Part shown: positions 56,101-64,000 of the stretch, piece after piece
Numbering within the stretch: the first letter of the stretch is position 1
Layout: each line of letters starts with the position of its first letter
Program-made: the position numbers and the translations under genes
Notes under the pieces: generated by a model
What the model saw: only the letters and a program-made list of their open reading frames with translations
What the model was told of the DNA's origin: nothing
Database searches by the model: none
NCBI GenBank assembly: GCA_032164245.1
Contig: JAVMKO010000003.1
Coordinates: 96,216,054-96,280,053 of the forward strand
Reading direction: 5' to 3'
From: Sternotherus odoratus
Taxonomy: Eukaryota > Chordata > Testudines > Kinosternidae
DNA length: 64,000 nucleotides

Positions 56101-59100
56101 GCATTGCAGAATAGATCCTGATTGCTGAAAGCCTGTGTGGAAGGGGGTCAAAGCTGATTTAGTAAGACTGAATGTGGGATAGGAAGACTTTTAGTGAAAA
56201 TAATAATTTTGTTAGTTGGAACAGGTGGAAGGTGAGTATGTGTAATGTCTTTGGCCTGTTTGGTGAGGATGGCAGAAGGAAGTCAGAATCAGCTTAGTCC
56301 GTTTTAGTCAATCAGCTTAGTCTATTGTATTTATAGGATGCCACTAAGCACAATCCTAGGTAATATGCTGACTATATTGTTTCTCACAACACATGTGATC
56401 AGGGTTTGTTTCGTGTTTGCTTCTTGTGGAAAAGTTCTCCTGTTTCTCTGGTTAGTAGGAGAAGCACCGGTGGGTTGAACAAGCTGCTGCTTCCTCCACC
56501 ATATCACAGCTTGGATCCTGTAAATGCTTACACGTGTTATAAACTTTACACACATAACTTTACACTGTTAAGCAGGTATGCAAGTGTTTGTAGGATCAGG
56601 ACCTAAGTAGGCAGAGGTAGGAGCTAGATCCTGCTGCTGAGGGCCAGGCTCCTTTCTTGAAAAGCCACTTGCCGCTATGTCACCTAATGTTTTTAGGTGT
56701 GCCTGGCTCCCACCCTAGTTTAGCTGCAGGGACTGTGGTCTCTCTGCCTTCTTTCTGCTGAGGCACTTATAATGGTACCAGTTACTGGGGTTTCATACAT
56801 TTATGTTCCAATTCTGCTCCCACTGAATTGGGACATAAATATATGAATCCACACCCCTGAGCAATGTAGTTATACCAACATAAATTGGTAGTGTAGACCA
56901 AGTCTTAGACTGTAATGTCTTTAGGGCAGGGGCTGCCTCTTTATCATGAGTTTGTACAATGCCCAACACCATGGGGATGGGGCCTCTAGACTCTACCAAA
57001 CAATACATATTGTAAATTGGCACAAAGACCCAATCTGTAGATTGGCACAAAGACCTGTGGACTTTCTCACCCTCCAGATTTATATAGCCCACATGTCACC
57101 ACCTACAGCTGTGTTTGGCATGCTGTTTGTTATGGTGTTCAGAGGCTACTATAAACATGCAAGGTTCAATTCTAGGCTGTATCTCCAAGGGATGCAGCAC
57201 AGAAGATGCAGCCTTGGAGTGGAGGGATGGGCAAATGTGGCTTGATGCTTGTAGCAGGCAGCTGACTCAGTGCCTGCTGAGTCAGCCCCTGCTCCCTCCT
57301 TACCCCTGCAAAAGCCAAAAGCCTCTGCAAGCCCAGCCTGCTGAGGCAGGCTAATTAGCCACCTGGGGGTAATCTTGGGCTGCAGGGGGCTTAATGGGCT
57401 CCACCTGGCAGCCTCCACAGGGATATAAGGCCTGCTAGGGAGGAAGAGAGAGAGAGAAAAAAAGAAAGAAGGTGCAGGGTGATCAGCTAGCTGAGGCAGC
57501 AAGCCTGAAGGGGCTAGTTAACCCTGAGGCCAGCCAGAGACGGAGGGCTGAGCCTAAACCTGAACTGTGTAAGAAGCTGTATATAGGTGGTGGGGTTTGT
57601 GCACTGTGTATAACGTAATAAAAGACACTGGTGAAGCCACAAAGCAGTCTCCGGCCGATATTTTGAAGAGGGCGGTCAGAGGCCCGCTTACAATGCTACA
57701 TTTGTGCCTCTTGGATTTGGAGTTCCTCCAGGGGACAAAATGGTGCCCAGCAAAAATTAAAGCAGCCACCAGCTGATATAATTTCCCCCAGCTGGTATAA
57801 TTTATGCCACCTCACCCTGGGTTACCTGCTGGATGCAGCATAGCCTAGAATCCTCATAGTACCATGTCCTGTGCCCAGCCCTGCCCCAGACACACTCCCT
57901 GTGCCAGCTTTTGTGAGGGGAGCAGCGTAGGGCCATTTCTGGAGCCCCTATGTTGTGTCTCCACTGGGTGGATTCTCCCTCAGACCCTGATGGCACATTA
58001 ATGACCCCTGTACACTGCTAGGGCAGCATACAGGGGCCAGAGCAGGGGAGAAAACCTGTCCTTGCAGTCTCTGCAGCTCGGTACTTTGAGGAGAATCACG
58101 AGAAACACTCCTGATAAGTTAAATTATAATATTTTATGAACAAAGCAGGTCTGTACCTGCTCATGCCTGCATCTTGAGTCTTCTCTCAGTGAGAAGCCAG
58201 CCAGAGTGGCTCACATTTAGCTAATTGGTAGATGGCAATACACAGTTTACCTTCAGCATTCCATCTCCTGTTCATTGACCTGGTAGGCTAAGGTCTAGTC
58301 TACACGAGAAGAGGTTTGTTAGTATAGCTATACTGGCTACATCAGCAAACCCACATAGCGTAGGTGCAGCTTACATCAGTGGAGAAGCGATGTTGCGAAA
58401 AGCACTTTTCACTGGTATAACTGTCTATGCTAAGGCTGTTGCCAATGTAGAAATGTCATGAAAAATCACCCCTCTGACCAACATTACAATAACAACAACA
58501 GTTTCTAATGTAGATCTGGCCTAAATGATGGGATATATCTGCAGCACTGTGTGCAAAACCAAGCTAGTTCAGGCTTAATATTTGGTGCTTGCTGAAACTT
58601 CCATCTCTGTTCCCAGCTGTTAATGTGTCCCTTGTGTTGGCTTGCCTTGCCAATTTCTGTGGCTTTTCTACACACAGTAACATCAGCTGCTGTTTGCTAT
58701 GAGCTGCACGTGGTGTCATATTTTTGTATTGCTTAATCTCACATTGATATACGTAGTGTACACTTCGGTCTTTAGTTTAGATCGTGCCCTTAACATGCAT
58801 GTTGTTAATGATGCAAGTTCCGGTTCTTAAAGAAATATCTCAATTCTCCCTGCTGCCTCTTGTGTCTAGCCAGTGAATTTGTTAATCTCACCTTCACCCG
58901 CATCAGTCTGTTATCTCAATCTCCTTAGCTATTTCTGGTATCTTCTCTTTTAGTGAAGGGTCCTGAAGGTTGCAGTGTTTGGGCCAACGATTTTGCATCT
59001 GCCATAAAGTTTGCTTCTGCTGCCATTAGAAAAGGAGGGAAATGGTTTTCTGCCCCTTCTTTGTTTCTTTATGATCTATAAAGATGGCCTGAGAAGATTT

Positions 59101-60050
59101 ACTCCAGATTTACACTGGTGTAACTGGGATCAGAATAATGTCCATCTCTTTACATTGGAAAGGACGATGATTCATACAGATAGACAGACATCATCGTCCT
59201 TTCCAAATGAGATCAGAATAGGTTCTCTTGTGTACTCTGATTTGCTCTTTTGCCAAATAGTTTTGACTCCAATAAAATACTCTCAAAAACTCATTTTTGC
59301 CATAATGCCTATATTGAATTTTGTTGCCCCGTATAAAAATAAATCCCAGTTTGTTGTTCCCCTTCCATGTCCTCCGTCTGTCTTCACTCTGACTGTCCCT
59401 TCTCATATCTCTGGAAAATGCCTAACACATGTGGCTGCTATTCAAACAAATTTTTTTTTTAAACAGCTCTGGTTTTAGGGCTGTAGGAATTAATTGTGTG
59501 TGTGTTTATTCTGATAGTGATAGGGCATTTGCTGGTGTCTGCACCATGTGTTAGTAGATGCAACAGTTAATTAATGATCTGTTTGTGGATTTACAGCTGC
59601 CTCCTCTCTTTTTCCTTTGTGTGGTGTTTGACCAGCCATGTTTGCACCTTTTAACACTCAGTCATCTATGAGGATGTTCCATCATTTTTAAATAGCTTCC
59701 TAGTTTCACTGTAAACCCCATATGCTTATTCATGTGTTCTCTAATTGTCTTGTTTGTTGAGTGAGATCTCCTGGGTGGGATTTGGTACAGGACTATACCA
59801 ATCTGAAAAGTGAATTGGGTAACTAAGGCTTGCTGCCTTTTTATTAAAAACAAACAAATGTATTAGTCTCTAAGGTGCCACAAGTACTCCTCGTTCTTTT
59901 TGCTGATACAGACTAACATGGGTACCACTCTGAAACCTGCCTTTTTATTGTGTTTCTTCTCAGCTCCTGAAGAAAAGGAGGTAATTAAAGGGCAATATGA
60001 AAAGCTCATGGATGCCTATGGATGCTTGGGAGAGCTCCGGCTAAAATGTG
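50074..60050 (+). CDS. SYNJ2: SYNJ2, synaptojanin 2 (first two coding exons)
   Basis: Exon 1 coding is 50074-50194 and exon 2 is 59964-60050. Joined, they give about 69 residues plus one base, starting [15 protein letters not shown] and continuing [20 protein letters not shown], then [19 protein letters not shown]. This is the conserved N-terminus of synaptojanin 2 ahead of the SAC1 domain. Human SYNJ2 is about 1,500 residues, so most of the gene lies right of the window. The enzyme is a phosphoinositide phosphatase with SAC1 and 5-phosphatase domains that turns PI(4,5)P2 into PI4P and lower forms at sites of clathrin-mediated endocytosis. Its position directly downstream of SNX9 in the same orientation matches human synteny. 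The recalled Ala after ATL is Thr here (A plus CT across the junction). Confidence 0.93.
50466..50995 (+). repeat. CR1-type LINE 3' end, interrupted
   Basis: GATTGGATATTAGGAAAAAC, TTTTTCACTAGGAGGGTGGT, GAATCTCCTTCCTTAGAGG and GGTTGGACTAGAT form the CR1 3' region. It resumes after the hAT at 50940 with GACTAGATGACCTCTACAGG and ends in TATTCTATGATTCT. It sits about 270 bp inside SYNJ2 intron 1. Confidence 0.85.
50646..50939. mobile_element. hAT-like MITE inside CR1 tail
   Basis: 294 bp with ends CAGTGGTCGCCAACC and GGTTGGCGACCGCTG and a perfect 8-bp duplication, GACTAGAT, at 50638-50645 and 50940-50947. C-rich and CpG-rich interior. Confidence 0.9.
51190..51362. repeat. Fold-back pair of PLE terminal repeats with hammerhead core
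   Basis: The left arm 51192-51270 and right arm 51273-51358 are inverted copies (CAAAGAGTCTCATAGCACC against GTGCCACAAGAGTCTTTG). The right arm carries CTGATGA, a stem and GAAA at 51278-51305. It lies between the CR1 and the PLE. Confidence 0.8.
51278..51316 (+). ncRNA. Hammerhead-ribozyme-like motif
   Basis: CTGATGA (51278-51284), stem II GTGGGT/GCCCAC (51286-51301), GAAA (51302-51305), then a 3-bp stem III AGC/GCT with loop TTAT. This is the order of a hammerhead core, and PLE terminal repeats are known to carry such motifs. Stem I pairing is not evident and the base before cleavage would be T, so activity is doubtful. Confidence 0.5.
52245..53155 (-). pseudogene. PLE RT C-terminal/linker and GIY-YIG endonuclease relic
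   Basis: Read on the minus strand from about 53155: [20 protein letters not shown] and ALRYNRIC (RT thumb-like part), then [24 protein letters not shown], a Cys-rich linker ([12 protein letters not shown]), and [19 protein letters not shown] with [13 protein letters not shown], the GIY-YIG core (YIGQT complement at about 52499-52513). Frameshifts and several stops are present; two stops look like CGA or GGA to TGA decay. Catalytic activity is lost. The intact protein would nick DNA for target-primed reverse transcription. Confidence 0.85.
53240..53276 (+). ncRNA. Degenerate hammerhead-like motif in PLE right arm
   Basis: CCGATGA (U4 changed to C), perfect stem II GTGGGC-TATA-GCCCAC (53248-53263), GAAA, GC-TTAT-GC. 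The left arm carries the same on the minus strand near 51995-52030 (complement reads AATGAAGTGGGCTATAGCCC). Confidence 0.45.
53400..54325. other. SYNJ2 intron 1 stretch, nothing recognised
   Basis: Between PLE copies. No exon, gene or clear transposon is visible. Confidence 0.5.
54330..54627. repeat. PLE terminal repeat, solo copy
   Basis: GGATAGCCACGTTAATCTGT, GTGGCACCTTAAGGACTTAA, TAAGCTTTCGTGGGTAAA, CCCCACTTCATATGCATGG, then the inner part with CAGTTCTGTTAGGGTGGATG. The core stem is disrupted by an A-run. Confidence 0.75.
54985..55090 (+). repeat. CORE-type repeat fragment
   Basis: AACTCTTTGGGGCAGAGACTG, GTGCCTAGCACAATGGGGC and ATGCTACTGCAATACAAAT: a common old amniote repeat. The same occurs at 56910-57010. 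Confidence 0.55.
55100..56789. other. SYNJ2 intron 1, largely unassigned
   Basis: AT-rich. It contains a TA/TG microsatellite (about 55852-55894) and a MITE-like GGCTAGGTCTACATGTC end at 55598. No exon recognised. Confidence 0.5.
56790..57015. repeat. MITE fragment followed by CORE-type repeat
   Basis: CACACCCCTGAGCAATGTAG and GTGTAGACCAAGTCTTA match the right part of 46177-46509. GTCTTTAGGGCAGGGGCTG and GCCCAACACCATGGGGA then match the repeat at 54985. Confidence 0.55.
57250..57700 (+). mobile_element. Possible solo LTR
   Basis: Starts TGTAGCA and ends TGCTACA (perfect inverted termini, TG...CA). GATATAAGG near 57421 could be a TATA box and AATAAAAG near 57618 a poly(A) signal, in LTR order. 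No clean target duplication or internal region was found, so it is tentative. Confidence 0.45.
58291..58523. mobile_element. hAT-like MITE
   Basis: Ends CTAAGGTCTAGTCTACAC and AATGTAGATCTGGCCTA. Interior TATAGCTATACTGG and CACTGGTATAACTGTCTATG. Relative of 46177-46509. Confidence 0.65.
58530..59850. other. SYNJ2 intron 1, unassigned stretch
   Basis: No exon before 59964. It contains the 16-bp perfect hairpin at 59155-59206. A 155-codon open frame (59011-59478) shows no domain. Confidence 0.5.
59155..59206 (+). repeat. Perfect 16-bp inverted repeat with 20-bp loop
   Basis: TTGGAAAGGACGATGA (59155-59170) and its exact complement at 59191-59206. GATCAGAATA flanks it on both sides, near 59129 and 59211. 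Confidence 0.9.
59852..59939. repeat. PLE terminal-repeat outer end
   Basis: AAATGTATTAGTCTCTAAGG, TGCCACAAGTACTCCTCGTT, CAGACTAACATGGGTACCAC. It ends just before the polypyrimidine tract of SYNJ2 exon 2. Confidence 0.8.
59964..60050 (+). CDS. SYNJ2: SYNJ2 exon 2
   Basis: The acceptor TTTCTTCTCAG follows a pyrimidine tract and the donor is GTAAGT. It encodes [20 protein letters not shown] and on to LGELRLKC, leaving phase 1. It lies 24 bases after a PLE terminal fragment (59852-59939), so intron 1 ends in repeat DNA. Confidence 0.95.
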
Positions 60051-60303
60051 GTAAGTAGCTTTGGGGATGAGGACAGTTGTTAGATGCCCAAACAAACATG
60101 GTTTAATCCCAGTGACCAGAGAGTTGTCTTCCAAAACTGACAGAAATTAGGCATTTGGGCTCTTACTAAATATAATCATTTTATTGATGCAAACATAATT
60201 GTATAAGCTGTGCATTCAGTTAAAAGCACACTGTCAAGTATTATCTTAAGAGTTTTTAGGTTGTGTTTTACGTTCCTTTGTTTCATAAGACCCTCTTAAC
60301 AGC

Positions 60304-60704
60304 TTTCAGAGGGGTAGCCGTGTTAGTCTGTCAGTAAAAAAAAACAAGGAGTCCTTGTGGCACCTTAGAGACTAGCAAATGTATCTGGGAATAAGTTTTT
60401 GTGGGCTATAACCCACTTAATCAGATCCACGAAGTGGAAAATACAGTAAGCAGGTATAAATATACAGTATATGAAAAGATGCGAGTTGTCTTACCAAGTG
60501 TGGGGTCAGTGCTAAAGAGGCCAATTCAATTATGGTGGATGTGGCCATTCCAAACAGTTGACCATAAGGGGTGAATATCTACAGAGGGAAAATTACTTTT
60601 TGTAGCGCTAACGAGGCCAATTCAATCAGGATAGATGTGGCCCATTCCCAGCAGTTGACAAGAACGCGTGAGAATCAACATAGGGAAAATTATTTTTTGT
60701 AGCC
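60304..60704. repeat. PLE terminal repeat, solo copy with internal duplication
   Basis: GGGTAGCCGTGTTAGTCTGT, GTGGCACCTTAGAGACTAGC and a decayed hammerhead region (GTTTTTGTGGGCTATAACCC). The inner part contains two copies of a roughly 95-bp unit (about 60513-60608 and 60608-60704) carrying GAGGCCAATTCAAT, GTGGCC, GTTGAC and AGGGAAAATTA. Confidence 0.8.
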
Positions 60705-60995
60705 TTGAGCAATTCTGTTAAACTGAATGTTAGTTTTGTTCATGCACTTGAAAATAAAATAGAGCGTATATGGTCCCTTTTCCTTGGCACGTAGAACCAT
60801 GTTTCCTGAGAGGAGTTCAATTAAACCTGTTGTTGTGATAGTTAAGGGATGTGGCGAATAAATACGAGCAGTTCAAACCACCGCTATAGCTAGTTCCCTC
60901 TTTGCGTAGGGGAACTAAATCAATTGCAGGTGGCACCTCAGTCCCTACTGTTCTCTGCCTGTGCCACACAACAGTTCAGTTGTCTGAAGTCACTG

Positions 60996-61095
60996 GGCTC
61001 AAGAAAAGTGTATCTGGATGAAGTTCTGTGATACACTGCGATACACAGTAGGTCAGACTAGATGATGTAATGATCCCTTCCAGCCTTAAAAATAT
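60996..61095 (+). repeat. CR1-type tail fragment
   Basis: ACAGTAGGTCAGACTAGATG, then ATGATCCCTTCCAGCCTTAA. This is the uninterrupted form of the site hit by hATs at 50646 and 63068. Confidence 0.7.
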
Positions 61096-61540
61096 GGCAG
61101 CTGTGTGTTACAACCTATTTTTTCTTCAGACATTTACTGCTATGTTTCCCCCACATCATTTATTTATTTATTTATTTGAGAAAATCTAGATATTTCTGGT
61201 GACCATGACCTGAGAAATTCCCCCTGTAGAGCTCTGCCAGTTCATCTCTAGCTTGTCCCAGTATTACTTCTGTACTGTTCCTGTTCAGAGCCACTTCTGA
61301 AGAGAGAATGCCAAAAATTCTGTTAATGGCTTGATAAGGACTGACTGCAAGTTATTTGGATAGTTCTCTTAACTGAAAAGCCACAGAGGGCTATACTTAA
61401 ATAGAACAGACCAGAGGTTTGCAAACATTTCCCAGGGCAGATTACAGCTAGAGAGAGAGTGTCATTTGTGCACCTGCTCTCTCATGGGTAGTTGGGGAAC
61501 CATTTTTCTCTGGTCCCAAATAGGGGGGGGGGGGGGGAAG

Positions 61541-61722
61541 GTGCAGAGCGATAGCTCAGTGGTTTGAGTATTGGCCTGCTAAACCCAGGGTTATGATTTC
61601 AATCCATGAGGGGCCATTTGGGGGTATGGGGCACAAATGGGATTGGTCCTGCTTTGAGCAGGAGGTTGGACTTAGATGATCTCCTGAGGTCCCTTCCAAC
61701 TCTGAGATTCTATGATTCTATG
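61541..61722 (+). mobile_element. tRNA-derived SINE with CR1-like tail
   Basis: An A-box-like TAGCTCAGTGG (61552-61562) and B-box-like GGTTATGATTTCAATCC head are followed by a unique body and the tail GCAGGAGGTTGGACTTAGATG...TTCCAACTCTGAGATTCTATG. The tail resembles CR1, the expected LINE partner. A poly-G run lies just upstream. This design is characteristic of turtle Pol III SINEs, the best lineage hint in the window. Confidence 0.8.
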
Positions 61723-61749
61723 TGACTTGCCTTCCTTCTCATTCACAAT

Positions 61750-62850
61750 CCCAACAGCAAATTGCTTCCATGGAAAAGGGACACTAGGAAGATATTTAAT
61801 GTATTTTTCATTTCTTTTAATGCATTTTAGCATCTAGAAACAAGGAGACCAGCACAATTTAACCAGACAGCTCTTTCTAGCGCACCAGTGCAAAGCACAG
61901 TTCAGGAACCTGTGGAATAGGCAGTGACTAGAGTGGTCTACTCTATTTGACCAGCTGGTCACTATGGGAGACCTGCAAGCAAATCAGCACCTTTTGTCAG
62001 TGCTAAATTAGCCAAAAATATTTTGAAAATACTCTCCAAAGGCATACACAAAACAGCTTATTTGCCAAGCTGAGAAACAGTCGTTTGTAAGAAATACAAA
62101 ATGTGTCTGGGAGCTCTCCGGGCAATGAATTAACCTGTAAATACCAGTACTTAGAGATCAGTATAAGTCCTAAGTCTCCTTGTCTACAAAAGTTTAGTGT
62201 ACTCCATTTCCACCTGCCAAGGAGAGGAGAATAGAGGCTGCTTTTTATTGCCTTGCCTTTGCACAAGAACACTGGTGGACTCTGCGAAGTGGCTCACAAA
62301 GTTAATGTTTCCCAGAAGTGACAGTATTCACTTGTGTGCACTTAAGTCAATTTGGATGACTCACTAGATTCCCCGTTTTCTTTTTGTTTGGGAGGAGCTG
62401 TAATAGCATTAACAGCTGAAGGTTTCTGTGCTGTGCTTCAGCCAAGGTTTTGCTTCTCAAGCCAGGTTTAGCAGTGATGTGTATTTTAAGCAGTATGCTA
62501 AAGCTGGGTTTATGGTATTGCACAGCACACTGTTCAGATGCGGTAGTGCTAGTAAAAGATATGTGTACTGTATAAGGTACATTCTGGACACTATCAACTA
62601 TGGGGGTTGCTTTATTGGATGAAATCTCAGTTTTCTGAGAGACATTCTCTGTGTATGGGTAGGCATACATGTGTTAAAATGTAAGTGAGGGCTTTTCACA
62701 GGCACAAAGGGCAGGTGGGTGCCCAGCTTCCATTTGTGCCTTTAAAAATTGCCTCCTTAAAGTGTAGCATCAGTGCTTAGAGGGATGAAGAAACATTTTG
62801 TGGTTAAAACACTGGGTTTGGATTTGGGAGATTGTGTTTTATTTGTTATT
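61750..62850. other. SYNJ2 intron 2, unassigned stretch
   Basis: No exon, RNA gene or clear transposon recognised. Confidence 0.5.
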
Positions 62851-62854
62851 GCCA

Positions 62855-62960
62855 CAGACTTCGTTTATTCTCTGAGCCTCAACTCCCAGCCTGTAAAATG
62901 GGGATAATAGCACTTAACAGAGCCGGGATGAGGATATGTGTGTTGATGACAGTGAGGCTC
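62855..62960 (+). repeat. MIR-like fragment
   Basis: TCTGAGCCTCAACTCCCAGC, TGTAAAATGGGGATAATAGC, ACTTAACAGAGCCGGGATGA follow the MIR core order. Confidence 0.6.
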
Positions 62961-63039
62961 TTGTCTACCGTAGGTCTGGAAGCCATATAAATAGATTATG
63001 GGTCTCTTACTGGAGTGGATGGGTGAGATTCTTTGGCCT

Positions 63040-63455
63040 GCAATGTGCAGGAGGACAGACTCTAGATCAGTGGTCCCCAACCCCCGGGCCGCGGACCGGT
63101 ACCGGTCCGTGGATCATTTGGTACCGGGCCGCGGCCGCCTTCACTTCAGCAGCGCCGCGGGGCACTCAGCGCCGCGGGGCACTTCCTGCCCTTGTATGTC
63201 CACCGAAAACCCGCCGCCGTGATAGCTTCTGTATCGGAGGTAATATATTCGGCGGCTTTTCGGCGGACATACAAGGGTCCGCCGCGCCGAGGGAAAAAAA
63301 AAGGAGTCGCGCCGCGCTGAGGAAAAGGGGTTGCGCTGCGCCCCGGGCCGCAGTAAAATTGTAAAAGCGTTGACCGGTCCGCGGTCATACAAAGGTTGGG
63401 GACCACTGCTCTAGATGATCATGATGGTACCTTCTGGCCTCAAAGTCTGTGAGGA
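63040..63455 (+). repeat. CR1-type tail interrupted by a hAT element
   Basis: GGAGGACAGACTCTAGAT before and CTCTAGATGATCATGATGGT, then ACCTTCTGGCCTCAAAGTCT after the hAT form one CR1 tail. Confidence 0.75.
63068..63408. mobile_element. hAT-like MITE with perfect 8-bp duplication
   Basis: 341 bp with ends CAGTGGTCCCCAACCC and GGTTGGGGACCACTG, flanked by CTCTAGAT at 63060-63067 and 63409-63416. The interior is CpG-rich and partly self-complementary. Open frames within it are artefacts. Confidence 0.92.
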
Positions 63456-64000
63456 GGGTTTTTTATTTAAAAACTAAATTTAAATTTAGTACCCATAAAA
63501 ATGGAGATTAATAGAACCCTCAATACAGATAGTTGTTGTATAAAGCATCAGTGAAGATAGTTTGATGAAGCCCTGTGGACAACCACAGTTCACAAAAGAA
63601 AATGGGATACGTGGATGCAATAACATAAGGCTAGACAAAAAATTCTGAAAAATACTGTATTTTATCGAGCAGAGATCCATTTTTTCATTAGGAGTCCAGT
63701 GTCCAGCTTTGGTCACCTTACCTTGAAATATAGCAAGAGACTGAATGGGAGGAGATGGTTGGGTTGTGGGATTTTCATATAACGAGAGTGAAAAACCGTG
63801 GGTGATTTCACTTGAAAAAGGAAAGAGAGGAGTAGATTGAGGTATTCACAGCGATATGAATTGAGAATGAGAATTGACTAGTTTCTCCTTTTCACTGTAT
63901 TTCATAATAGAAAGCTTTGAAACCTATGACATACACTGTGGGAGAAAATGAATAACAAGAGTCACATACACAGGTTTAATACAGCAGCCACATTTATTGT

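Noticed and set aside
61541..61620. Functional tRNA gene
   Set aside because: The A- and B-box-like segments are degraded and followed directly by a SINE body and CR1-like tail; no cloverleaf end is seen.
60051..64000. A third SYNJ2 exon
   Set aside because: No segment matching the expected continuation after LRLKC with splice sites was recognised; the region is repeats and unassigned intron.

Overview
This window is vertebrate nuclear DNA. The abundant CR1-type LINE tails, a tRNA-headed SINE with a CR1-like tail, Penelope-like (PLE) remnants and many hAT/Tigger-type MITEs point to a reptile, most likely a turtle. The lineage call is inference from repeat types, not a database match.

Two protein-coding genes, both on the + strand, are recognisable. 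The first is the 3' two thirds of SNX9 (sorting nexin 9). Twelve coding exons between 1389 and 31876 encode about 388 residues, matching human residues 208-595: the end of the linker, the whole PX domain and the whole BAR domain. The 3' UTR follows, with a likely poly(A) signal at 33399-33404. The SH3 domain and start codon lie left of the window. The second is the 5' end of SYNJ2 (synaptojanin 2): a CpG-island promoter at about 49365-50300, exon 1 coding from ATG 50074, and exon 2 at 59964-60050. The SAC1 and 5-phosphatase domains lie to the right. SNX9 followed by SYNJ2 in the same orientation matches human 6q25.3. Both proteins act on PI(4,5)P2 membranes in clathrin-mediated endocytosis: SNX9 binds and bends them and recruits dynamin and N-WASP, and SYNJ2 dephosphorylates the lipid.

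Layout: 1-31876 SNX9 exons and introns; 31877 to about 33420 SNX9 3' UTR; about 33420-49365 intergenic DNA; 49365-50194 SYNJ2 promoter and exon 1; 50195-59963 intron 1; 59964-60050 exon 2; 60051-64000 intron 2.

The accessory content is transposon archaeology. The strongest items are: (a) a decayed PLE at 51936-53360 with GIY-YIG coding relics, inverted terminal repeats and hammerhead-ribozyme-like cores, plus several solo or fold-back copies of its terminal repeat; (b) an LTR (9175-9688) with a perfect 5-bp target duplication inside a MITE; (c) hAT elements that repeatedly used CTAGAT-like targets, two of them at the same point of a CR1 tail; (d) an apparently identical 205-bp duplication 990 bp apart; (e) GC-rich, palindromic or minisatellite-bearing DNA transposons, one lying 0.6 kb upstream of the SYNJ2 CpG island. 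No CRISPR array, operon or canonical RNA gene was seen.
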